Shown: positions 24,467 to 34,502 of the stretch, piece after piece
Position numbering within the stretch: position 1 is the first letter of the stretch
Layout of the letters: each line of letters begins with the position of its first letter
DNA from: Cheilinus undulatus
Taxonomy: Eukaryota > Chordata > Actinopteri > Labriformes > Labridae
Reading direction: 5' to 3'
Assembly: GCF_018320785.1 (NCBI RefSeq)
Contig: NC_054877.1
Span: forward strand, 33,378,151-33,442,150
Length of the DNA: 64,000 bases
The notes under the pieces: generated by a model
The model's input: the letters and a program-made list of their open reading frames with translations, nothing else
Database searches by the model: none
Told to the model about the DNA's origin: nothing
Position numbers and translations under genes: made by a program

Positions 24467-25810
24467 GACCTGTCCACAGAATTATCTGGACCCCTGACAG
24501 TGAATGGGACCTCCCCCAGTTTTGATTGACACCAATACATGTGTCTTGGATCAGTAGCATTGGTGCTAGCATCCTGGCTAACAGTTATTTCATTTTGGAG
24601 CTGATAAGTGGTTCAAGCTGTAAGGATCTAATGTTGAAATTATTTATTTGTGCCACTTTTATCCCATTGTAGACACTTTTTAACCATGTTTCACCATTTT
24701 CCCATCCATTTCTCTCCCTTTTGTCTCTCTTCACCCATTTTTGCCTCTTTAAACAAACTTTTGCCACATTTCAACTGAACTTTCCCATCTTTTTTGGTGC
24801 TTTTAGCCTTTCTTGACCCATTTTTTGTGTCTTCTGACCAATTTAAGCCACTCCTCACCATTTACCCATCCAGTTTTACTGCTGTTTGTCTTTCTTGATC
24901 ATTTCCCCCACTTTTATTCCATTAAACCATTTTTAGACAATTTTCTTCCATTCTCTCAACCATTCTTGCCCTCTTTTATGCCTTTCTTGATCCATTTTTG
25001 TGTCTTTCAATCAATTTTTGTCATTCTACCATTTTCCATCCATATTTTGCCCCCTTTTGCCTTTCTTGACCCTTTTTTGCCACTTTCTTCCATTTTCCCA
25101 CCCATTATTGCTTATTTTCACCTTTCTTTACCTAGTTTCGAGTCTTCTGACCAATTTTTGCCACTTTCCACCATTTTTCCAGACATTTTTGCCTTTCTTG
25201 ACCATTTTATCCCTGCCTTTATCCCGCCTTTAGCCATTTTCAAACACCTTTCCCATTTTCCCCTCACATTTTTTTTTTTGCCCTTTTTGCCTTACTTGGC
25301 CCATTTTTGCCTCGTTCAATTCAATTTCTGCCACTTTTAACCACTTTCAAACACCCCACCCCCATTCTTGGCCCCCTGTTGCCTTTTTTTGACCCATTTC
25401 TTTTCCACTTTGATCCCATTTGAGATGCTTTACAACCACTTCACCATTTTCCCCAACATTTTTGCCCCTTTTTTGCCTTTCTTGGCCCACTGTTGTCTCT
25501 TTTAACCAATTTCTGCCACTTTTTACCATCTTCTCATCCATTTTTAAAAAACTTTTCTTGACTCGTTTTTTTCCCTTTCCCCAGTTATTTCATTATTTTC
25601 CCCTTTAAATTATTACAGCCCCTCTTTTCTTTATTTTTTGGTAGTCGTGACATTTGTGCACATCATGGCTGAGCTATGAAGTCTGACTACTTTCAAATCA
25701 TTTTAGTCAATTTGCCCATGCACAGAAATGGGTTTAGATTTTAATTTGACTATATTGTACCACAGCAAAAATAAAGTTCATCGTTGTTGCTTTGATAAGA
25801 GTGGTTATTG
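24467..25810 (+). repeat. Pyrimidine-rich tandem-core repeat, copy C
   Basis: The left flank (24467-24640, with CCACAGAATTATCTGGACCC and TTCATTTTGGAGCTGATAAG) leads into a long array of CCATTTTTGCC / CTTTCTTGACCC / CACTTTTAACC variants (about 24650-25600), then the right flank (ATTACAGCCCCTC, ATATTGTACCACAGCA). The 175-codon open frame at 24813-25340 is entirely array and encodes only Phe/Leu/Pro/His-rich low-complexity sequence. Confidence 0.7.
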
Positions 25811-25830
25811 TTCGGGTTTAGAATTGAATA

Positions 25831-26012
25831 TGGGTGCACCGGTAGTCAAGTGGTTAAGGCGCACACCATATACACCGGCGACCCGGGTTTGAATCTGGCC
25901 TGTGGCACTGTTTCCTGCATGTCTCTCCCCGCTCTCTCCCCTGTTTCTGACTCTATCCACTGTCCTATCAAATAAAGGCAAAACGGCCAAAAATAAATCT
26001 TAAAAAAATAAA
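25831..26012 (+). mobile_element. tRNA-derived SINE
   Basis: The head shows both internal polymerase III promoter elements: an A-box-like TAGTCAAGTGGTTAAGGCGC and a B box GGGTTTGAATC. These are followed by the SINE body (GCATGTCTCTCCCCGCTCTC, then CTATCCACTGTCC) and an A-rich tail (25990-26016). It is better preserved than the copy at 1941. It is not a tRNA gene: the acceptor stem does not close and the body continues into SINE sequence. Confidence 0.8.
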
Positions 26013-26209
26013 AAAATATTACCTGCTGTTCTCTCACATCAGCTCATCCAACTTCATGCAGAAATTTCACTGGGTAGCTGGCAGTGAAAAGTCACATTTG
26101 CTGAAATTGTCTGGAGCTGAGTGCTTGTGCAAACACGTCTTTGAATATTTCATATTGATTTACGTTTTTGTAATGTAATTACTCAGTTGTTCTGTTTCTG
26201 TTATTGCAG

Positions 26210-26291
26210 TTGTGATCATGTTCATGCTCTCTTCTACTCAACAGCTTAAGAAAGTCAAGCTGAGAAGGGAAAAAATGAGGAGGAAACTCTG
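26210..26291 (+). other. Possible orphan exon (82 bp)
   Basis: A good acceptor (TTCTGTTTCTGTTATTGCAG, ending 26209) and a consensus donor (CTG/GTGAGT, 26292) bound 82 bases. One frame is open through the segment and encodes VIMFMLSSTQQLKKVKLRRE followed by more basic residues (KMRRKL): a short hydrophobic run, then a Lys/Arg-rich stretch. Neither side offers a partner exon that I recognise. It may be an exon of an unrecognised or decayed gene, or chance splice signals inside a repeat. Confidence 0.25.
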
Positions 26292-26610
26292 GTGAGTCTC
26301 ATCCTCTCTCTGTTACTGAGCTCTGCTGTGAAACCACAGATATGAAAGTCATGAAGAGAACAGTTCCTGTTTGAAGTTGAAGCGAAGCAGCGAACTTGTT
26401 TCAGACTCTAATCGGAAACGCATCTTCAGGTTTTACTTCACCACATCAGAGGACATGAAGATAAGGTGTGTTCTGAAATACTGAGGCAGCACACAGTTTA
26501 GATGTCTGATGATCTGATGCCATCTTTAATGTTACTAAATACATGCAGGAGAGTGTTTTCTGTCCTTATGTAAACAAGAGCCTTTAAAACCAAAATTTCA
26601 TCAGGTTTAA

Positions 26611-26857
26611 TGGGATAGTCTGAAGAGCGTTAATGTCATTTGTGTTGCTTTAAGTATTTGAGGACTGGGTTGCTCATTTTCTCCAGAACACTTTCCTCCA
26701 AAAGTGTGAGGCCAATCTCTTTTTTTGCAAAGCAGCTTGCATCTCAGCCCCACCGATCTAAAATAGCTTGCACCGACAACTATAGGTAACGAACCTATTA
26801 CTAAGACTATAGGGATTATGGCAATGGGTGAATTTGCCAAAATGTTGAAGTATCCCT
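26611..26857. mobile_element. Short TTAA-flanked MITE
   Basis: TTAA occurs at 26607-26610 and 26858-26861. The left end TGGGATAGTCTGAAG is related to the complement of the right end (AGGGATACTTCAACATT). The GGGATA terminus and TTAA flank are shared with the larger element at 6220, so the two may belong to the same group. Confidence 0.5.
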
Positions 26858-26869
26858 TTAAGTTCTGAA

Positions 26870-27435
26870 AATGTAAACTTGCAAAGCAGATGGATACACC
26901 CGTTTCCTTGTTTTTCACTGGCAAATCTATCTTGTAAAGCTCCCATCTGAACCGTTTGGGCCTGGTTAGAAAGTGACAGGACCAAAATCAGCGACGAGGG
27001 GCAGTACTTTCAGGCGCAGCAGAGTCGTGACATAAACAAGCCGCAGCAAGAGCTGGTGCAGTTATGGAGGAAGGGCTTAGCGTGGATGCTGCTAAAGCGC
27101 CAGTTTTATCAGATCTTGACAACATTTCTTCGTTAAAAGAAGAACAAAGAACAGCAGTGAGTTGTTTTCTTTTCAAAAATGACGAAAGTCATGTACTTGC
27201 ATGTCTGTTGTCGCCATGTTTCGCGTTATTCATCAGTAGCTGCGCACACGCAGCTTGATAGAGGCTACGTCACGTGTTTTGTTGCTCTGATTGGCCCATA
27301 GAGATGTGACAGACAGAACCTTCACCCAATCACCCTCCAAGTTTTTTTCAAAGCCTCTGCCTTTTCTTAAATGTTTCCTATTGAAGCTTTCCTGGATGGA
27401 TGTGTGAAACAAATCCATCTGGCATGTCAGGTTAC
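26870..27435 (+). repeat. Repeat-like block with helicase-like ORF fragment
   Basis: AGATGGAT near the left edge (about 26887) and ATCCATCT near the right (about 27413) are inverted. Between them an open frame (27064-27258) encodes SDLDNISSLKEEQRTAVSCF, which resembles the Q-motif region that opens RecQ-like helicase ORFs found dispersed in fish genomes. The Walker A segment expected next is absent, so only the N-terminal fragment is here. The identification is by motif resemblance alone. Confidence 0.35.
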
Positions 27436-27439
27436 TGAA

Positions 27440-29100
27440 AATGCCCATCCTGTTTTATTTGCTGAACAAAACATTATTTGCAGTTTGCCATTCTTATATA
27501 AAGATGGCAAAACAGCTGCAGTTTGAATCTATACTTCTCAGAAAGTCCGGCACTGACTGCACAGAAGCAGCTCAAAGATTGCCTTGTTTAACGCGTGCAT
27601 GCTTCATAGAGCTTTATGGAGTGTGTGCACCAACAGCTGCTGAAAGTGAAACCTAACTCAAAGTTATCTATAAATGTTGAAGCTCCTCTTTCCTGGAGAA
27701 CTAAAAAGAGTACATTTATCACCTTTTGTGGTAGTTATTCTGGCAGGTAAACAAAGAAACATAAAATCAGGGTTTGCTTTATCTTGCTGCTGTTCAAAGT
27801 CAAGAGCTCGTTCCTTGCTTAACAGAAACATACACCCCCCTCCCCCCAGGCTACATGTGTGTGCAAAGGCTGAGCCCGTTTTCGTCATATTTTACTGACG
27901 TGACCTCTGGCCCCCTGTCAGGCAACCATGTGCCTGGGTCATGTTTTTGGACCAGCACGTTGATATCCGTCTGTGTCTAAGTCCCAGGGGTTAGAGGAGT
28001 TCATGAGGGGGAAGGGGAGAACAAGAGGAACAGCAACAAATTTGTTCCAGGGTTGGCTGGCAAAATCCCAAGCAGTGCTGAAGACGTGCATTCTTCAGGC
28101 TCTGCATATCGAGAAAAAAAGTTTGAATTATAGGAAACAGACATACACATTCAGAACAATTAATCATTTCTTCATCTGCTGCTCTTGTGTTTTTTTTTTT
28201 TTTAATCTTTCTGTGGTTTCAGTTATAGATTTTACTTCCCAACCAGTGCAAACAGTTCGATAATGTGGCTTTGTAGGAGCTTTGTAATGTTAGAAAACAG
28301 CCCTGGTGATGTCACAGTGATGTCATCAACAGGGTTATTTTGAGCAGCTTGTAGATGGCGAATTCACAAGAAACTTGAAGTGTGAAAGAAGCAGGCGTTT
28401 GCCAAGAGGTTTCTGGGACAAGAATTATCAGGTTGCATTATGGGAAATGTAGGATTTCTAACTTGACACATAGTAATGCCAAAAGATCCCAGCCTCTTCT
28501 GCTTTCATTCTGACTACTACTTTCAGGTCAGTCTTTTGAAAGCTCTGCAACACTGCATAAATTATTATTGACCCCCAACAGAGAGACAAAATAGATGAAT
28601 TAAGCAGCATCAGCATTAAAGCATTAATCAGGATTAATTAAGGTCCAGTGTAAGTTTAATTTTATTTTGAAACATGATTAATCACATGCTTTATTTTCTA
28701 AGTAGCCTACTTTAGTTAAACCACTGCAAGACATTGATGTGGCCACATCAACGAGAAATAAGTCCAATTAATCAATTTATTTTACTTTGAAAAACTCACA
28801 GACAATTCAGTGGACATTCATTACCATGAGTCATATAAAAAAAGCTCGTTTTACTGTCTTTCTCTATCCATAACAAGTTCCCTTTGTAATAGTAAAGTTA
28901 ATGTAATAATCTTTGAAATACCACAAATTCTCTGTTTTCTTTCAAAATAAAAGAATCTCTGGAAATCAGTTATCCTTACTTTAAAATCTCCAACAGACTG
29001 TGCGTAAAAGTAGTTTTATAAGTTTACACCTCACTATGCCCTCTGACTTTTCTTGTCGTCTTCTTGAGAAATTACTATGAAATAGCCACTAATGACTATA
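27440..29100. other. Intergenic, nothing certain
   Basis: No gene is supported. The segment 28290-28460 (GGTGATGTCACAGTGATGTC and following) reads like an old dispersed repeat, but I cannot name the family or fix its ends. Confidence 0.4.
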
Positions 29101-29124
29101 AAATATACTAGAAAAACACTCAGA

Positions 29125-29362
29125 GAGCGCAGACCTCCGCCATTAGCCCTATCTCCCAGTAGTACAGAATCCTTTAAAAAATCCCTGGATCCAGATGGTG
29201 ATCTGGATCAGTCCCAAAATCTAATCAGTTTTTCCTTATGCCATTTCTGACATTTCCTGAAAATTTCCTGAAAATCCATCCATCACTTTTTGAGTTGTGT
29301 TGCAACCAAACAAACGAACGAACAAGCCCACCCGATCACATAACCTCCTTGGCGGAGGTATT
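29125..29362 (+). repeat. Dispersed fish repeat with CCTCCGCC / GGCGGAGG ends
   Basis: The segment opens with GCAGACCTCCGCCATTAGCC and closes with CCTCCTTGGCGGAGGTA, giving a short inverted pair. The middle (CCATTTCTGACATTTCCTGA, TGAAAATCCATCCATCACTT) is of a kind found many times in teleost genomes. No coding is present. Confidence 0.5.
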
Positions 29363-29369
29363 TATTAGG

Positions 29370-30770
29370 GCCCACTGAAATAAAGCATTGCCTGTGCAAA
29401 AAAATCAGCCTTTTTAAAAAAATAAAGGAACGATAACTGATAAGGCGTTCAATTTTTGCTAAACATATCAGAAGCAGCATGTTTATGAGATCATTTTCAT
29501 AACACAGCAGTATGTGAAGTTTCACATCTGCTTTAGCTTATCTGCACTTGCACTCCAGCAAAACCCCATAACATTAAAGATGCTGCACAGATAAATGCAA
29601 GGAACTGTTCTTTGATCAAATCTATACATCCCATAGCACATGAATAAACAAGAAAACAGGAAACCAGACATTCATTCTCTGCAGTGGCTCTGCTCATGAC
29701 TGAAGGAGCTCTTGAACAAGCTGTCTCTTCTCATTCAGAGCAGAAAAAAAATGACTTCTTTCAGAGGATGTGAAGGCGAAAAAAACCCACAGAAAGTTTG
29801 GCCCCTAAAGATAACCACAGGGGAAAAACACGAAGACTAAAACACCTTAACTAGAAATAGATCTCTTTGTTGCCATAGCACCTGAGCAGCTGTAATTTAG
29901 ACCTGTTGAGCTGCACTTTTAGTTTCTTGAGGTGAGATGTGGTTGAAAGTCTCTGCAACACACACAGCGAGAAAAAGAATAGCAATGTATCGTTTATTGC
30001 TGTGTTTCAGAGTGGTAGTCTAATATTGGCTTCTGGAAACCTAAAATGGGTTTTGACCAGAATGACTGTCTCTGCTAGATTCTGATTTTTCTTAGATATT
30101 TGACATCCGTTTACAAGCAGTGAAAGACAAAGATGTTTGCAATGTGAACATAACTGCGGCTTAAAAAAAAACAATATAAAGTTTACAGATAAAACTTACT
30201 CTATAGATTTGCAAATGATGTTCATTTTGTGTGTGTTTAAATCTGCTGGAAGGTTTTTTTTAAACAGCACTTCAACCTACCTTTAGTAAAGGCAGACAAT
30301 GCTATCAAATAGTTTTCTCGCTTTTCAAAGCTCCTGCTTTGGAACTTTGGATTAATGTTGAATTTGGCACCCTGTGCATAAAATGGTTCATCTAATTTCT
30401 GATACAAGTAAAGCCTGGTTTATACTTTCATTGCTGGAGCCTTGCAATATTGACTGATGCCACCATGAGTCCTGTGTTTGGGTCACTCTGCAGTGTTAAA
30501 CGATTTCTGTGCTTGTTCTACTGCCAGTTTCCGGTCCCATCACGCTCTCTGCTTGTTTGTATACAGGAAGCCATGGTAACTGAAACCAAGCGTACCATGT
30601 TTGAGCTGACTTTAGCTCCAACATCAGTCTGTGTGCTGATGAGCTCACTGCATTTCAAAGTCATAGACAGCTATAAATATTGCTCTTACTCTGATGTTTT
30701 GTGCATGTTTGCAAAATAGAGTTTATGCAAGGCAAACTAGAACCTGCAGTTGAGCCTATATGTTATACCA
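29370..30770. other. Intergenic, nothing recognised
   Basis: No supported exon. The open frame at 30450-30719 has no recognisable domain, and the surrounding text (GGTTTATACTTTCATTGCTG) may be part of an old DNA transposon. Confidence 0.4.
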
Positions 30771-30774
30771 GTAA

Positions 30775-30893
30775 GTTTCATTTGGCCTCACCTCATATGC
30801 ACTTTTGCAGTAATTAATGTAAAATATCCTAATTATGCTATCTACCTTTCGTGCACCCTTTGCATATCTTGCAACCATACCATCATGTACTCA
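30775..30893 (+). repeat. Copy 1 of a ~120-bp local repeat
   Basis: The words CCTCATATGCA, TTTTGCA, then GCATATCTTGCAACCATACC recur downstream as CCTCATATGCATATTTGCAC (31560-31580) and GCACATCTTGCAACCACACC (32709-32728). The second copy is therefore split by the hAT element. This copy is abutted by the Tc1-like element at 30896. Confidence 0.45.
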
Positions 30894-30895
30894 TA

Positions 30896-31537
30896 CAGTG
30901 CATTCAGAAAGTATTCAGACTCCCAAAGTTACAGAAGGACAACCATCACCATGTGAAATCCAAGCAGGCTTTCATGTGCCACAAAGCCCAGATCAGAGAA
31001 GGACTGCAGTGCAGGTTGTCCTTCTGCTGTCCTATCTCCACACAGGATCTCTGTAGCTCAGTCAGAGTGGCCATCGGGTTCTCTCTTACTAGGGTACTTC
31101 TGTGCTCCTTCATGCTCTTTGGAAGTTTAAGTGTTGCTGAACATTTTCATAGCCTTACCCAGATCTGTGTTTGTCAACAATCCTGTCTCTGAGCTCTGCA
31201 GGCAGTTCCTTTGACCACATGGTCTCACATCAGCTGTGAGGCCTTCCATAGAGAGGTGTGTGGCTTTCTATATTACATTCAATCAATTCCACTTAACACA
31301 GGTGGACTCCAAACAAGGTATAAAAACATATCAGCAATATAAACGTGATATTTCAGTTTTTTATCTTTAACAAATCTGCAAAAATGTTAAAAATTATGTT
31401 TTCACTTTGTCATTATGGTGTACTGAGTGTAGATTAATGGGGGGAAAACTGTTATTTTCACCTATAGCATCAGGCTGCTACATAACAAAATTTTTTAAAA
31501 AAAGTGAAGATCTTCTGAATACTTCCCGAGGACACTG
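30896..31537 (+). mobile_element. Internally deleted Tc1-like element
   Basis: It starts with TA then CAGTGCATTCAGAAAGTATTC, a standard fish Tc1 inverted-repeat end. The right end (CTTCTGAATACTTCCCGAGG, then ACACTG) is its degenerate complement. At about 640 bp it is less than half the length of a full element and contains no transposase motif, so it is non-autonomous. Confidence 0.7.
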
Positions 31538-31592
31538 TCTGTTCTATTTTTTGCCTTACCTCATATGCATATTTGCACTAGTTCATGTAAGC

Positions 31593-32609
31593 CAGGGGTG
31601 TCAAACTCAATCACCGCAGGGGCCGAATCCTGGATTTAGGTCTAACCTGAGAGCTGAACAGGGTCAACATTTAACCATGACTGTAAACCTCATTTTCGCC
31701 AGTGATGAAATATGAATAAAACCCAGCATTGACAATAAATCATTTGGAAATTCAAAAAAAGTAAAAATGATAAGTTTGAAGGCTCAAATCTGAGATAAAA
31801 TTCCAATCCATTAGTTCAAAAGATCAGAACATGATATTAAAAATAGAAAAATAATGTTTTTAAAGAGCAAATATATGAGAGGAAAGTTGAAATCATAAGT
31901 TTGAAAGGTCAAAATATGAGATCAAATTTAAAAATCATGAGTTTAAAAGTCAATTATGTCTCAAAATTTTAAATTGTGAATTTGATAGGTCAAAATGTGG
32001 GATTAATAAGCCAAAATTAAGAGTTGAAAATGTCAAAATATGAGCTAGAATTCAAAATGATGACTTTAAAAGTTAAAAATATGATTTCAATTCAAAATTG
32101 GGAGTGTAAAAGGTCAAAATATAATATAAAAATTAAAAATTATGAATTTCAAATGTCAAAATATGAGAAAAAATTAAAATTATTTGTTTAAAAGTCAAAA
32201 TATGCGATTAAAAAGCCAAAGTAATGAGTCCAAAAGGTCAAAATATGACTTAAAATTTGAAATTGGCAATCTAACAGATAAAAATGTGACATAAAGTCCA
32301 AAGGGCAAAGCATGAAATGATTAGTCAAAATTATAAGTCTGAGTTGTAATCTTGAGTTGCAAAATTGAAAATATGAAATAAAACACGAAATATTTTTTTC
32401 CCCCACATTCTTGACTTTACTCTTTAATTTTCCAGATTTTTATGGCTTAACAAGTATATTTTAAATCATCAAGTTGAAGTTTACATTATTATACTGGAGG
32501 AAATCTGCAGACCTCATAGTGGTGGGCCAGTTATAATACAAATATGATGCCAGATATAATCGCTACATGGGCCGGATTTGGCCCCCAGGCCTTGAGTTTG
32601 ACACCTTTG
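31593..32609. mobile_element. Non-autonomous hAT element with internal tandem repeats
   Basis: The ends CAGGGGTGTCAAACTCAA and, in complement, CAAAGGTGTCAAACTCAA form terminal inverted repeats. The 8-bp direct repeat ATGTAAGC lies immediately outside on both sides (31585-31592 and 32610-32617), the exact signature of hAT transposition. The interior from about 31740 to 32390 is a degenerate array of AAAAGTCAAAATATGAGATT-like units. No transposase is present. Confidence 0.85.
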
Positions 32610-32619
32610 ATGTAAGCTA

Positions 32620-34300
32620 TCTTAGTTATCCTGTATACCTCATGTAAATCTGCTCACATCCTGGCATATTTTACACTTTTGATCATGTCTAGGTTGCATT
32701 TTTGCACAGTATGCACATCTTGCAACCACACCATCAATGCACACAAACTTGTACACTAGAAAAAAAAATACCTGAAAAGAGCCTCTTCAAACTTAAATCT
32801 TAATTTTTTCAATACTTTTTCAGTCTGATTTATTTTTTCATATGTAATGTATAATTTTGTACGTTGAATGCAAAGCTAACCAGTCATATTACTTGATGTG
32901 TAAGCATCCTTGGCCATTAAAGCTAATTCTGATTTACGACAAACAGCAGCTACTTAACTTCATATTATGTGATGAAAGTGCAGTAAGAACCTGATTATTT
33001 ATTGTCTGGTTTATTGGTGAGATCCAACAAGTTTGCATTAATGTACAGCTGTGATTGCAGGACAGGAGTAACTAAGACACATTTGAAGTTTGTGTGCATG
33101 TGTGTGGCATGTTACTAAAATTCACACAGCAAACCACTGGTAGCATAGGCTACAACAGCATTTTTGCAAATCTGTGTGCATACTGATTGTTATCAAAATG
33201 TTGTCTGAATGTGCAACTTTTTTGAAATTGAAACTGAAAAACAATTCCATTTTCAGTCGATAATTTCTGTGTAACAAAAGCCCAAGAAAGTTAGGGATTA
33301 TACCAAGTGTTGTGTCAAAAAGGATTTTGCCATCATCAGCTGATGTCTTTATTTGCACACAATTTGGGTGAATATTTTCATATCTCAAAGTTTTAAGGCA
33401 TAAGTTTTATGCATATATTTTTATTATGGGAGGAAGAGCTGAGTGAACTCACAAAGAAGTGCCTAGTGGCTGTTGGCCGGGAGGCTTGAGGACCAACTCA
33501 TCTCCATCTCTATGTGTGTTACTAGGCTGACAGAAAGGCAGTTTGAGACCACATCTCCTGCCATCATACAGGAAAGCTTTAAAAGGCTGATTCAGAAAAT
33601 AATGGGTGGCATCACTTAGACTAACTCCATGTTTGTATGCTTAATAAACATCCCTGTAAGTGTTTGTTTGGTATTAGAAAACTTAGAGGCAGTTCCAGCA
33701 TTTAAAAAAGAAATCCTACTCACTTGCTGAGATGTAACAAGATGTATAATGAAAGTATAATTTCCCAAAAATTCCACTCAATTTTCACAGCAAAATTACC
33801 TTAAACACACTTAAAACTATAGACCACTATTTAAAAAAATCCATAATATACAAAATAAAACGTTTGAAAAGTAAATCATTTGAAGAAAAAAGAAAGCTGA
33901 AATTTTTCTGATGGCTCCCAGCCAAAATGCTTTAACCAACACAGCAATTTAATTACACGGTAAAGCACATTTTTAAGAGAAAGCACTTTCTGAAAACCAA
34001 GGCATGACCGAACCTCGTGGTAGGCAAATTTTCGTGGAAAAATCTTTCTAAATAGAGCAATTTTCCTTTAACAAATACGAGATAAACTGACTGACTTCTT
34101 CAATTCTTAGCGGCACCTCCGGCAGGTTTACTTCCAGCACAAGCTCTCATATTCCCCACAGTATTTATAACTTGGTCAGCTGACCTTGCACTTGGGCTCA
34201 TCCACTACACAGGGAGATAAATTCACTTTGAAGTAAACTTTCTAACTGTTAAAGTCTTTAAAATAAAGCACATTCATCTCATAAATACGTTTAATTTGGA
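32620..34300. other. Intergenic upstream of bcl6
   Basis: Contains the tail of the local repeat (to about 32745). No exon or named repeat was found in the remainder. Confidence 0.4.
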
Positions 34301-34404
34301 GTAATGGTTTAGTGTTATGAGTAAAACTGCTCAGTATTGACGGTAGTGAGTTGAAATAAAGCAGATGAGGGTGAGTAGCTCCCCCGCCCTACACATAATG
34401 GTAC

Positions 34405-34502
34405 AGCCCTGTGTTGAAATTCCGAGAATTGAGCTGCTCTGTTTCTTAGAACTGGATTCTCAGAACTGGTGATGCTCGGAGTTTCGAGGAAACTTTTACA
34501 AG
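34405..34502 (+). promoter_or_regulatory. bcl6: bcl6 non-coding exon 1 with four BCL6-type palindromes
   Basis: Four TTC-N3-GAA palindromes lie within 72 bp: TTCCGAGAA (34420-34428), TTCTTAGAA (34443-34451), TTCTCAGAA (34457-34465) and TTCGAGGAA (34483-34491). This is the core recognised by BCL6 and STAT factors. A splice donor follows (ACAAG/GTGACT, exon end 34502). The surrounding words (AAATTCCGAGAATTGAGCT, TTCTTAGAACTGG, GTGATGC) match what I recall of the non-coding first exon of human BCL6, where BCL6 protein binds and represses its own gene. The 5' edge of the exon is not defined. The first intron would run from 34503 to 37686. Confidence 0.75.

Noticed and set aside
24813-25340. 175-codon open frame, the second longest in the window
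   Set aside because: It lies entirely within the pyrimidine-rich tandem array and encodes only repetitive Phe/Leu/Pro/His-rich sequence. Similar frames occur in the other two arrays.
25831-25905. tRNA-like A and B boxes
   Set aside because: Part of a SINE: there is no closing acceptor stem and the tRNA-like head runs into the SINE body and A tail.
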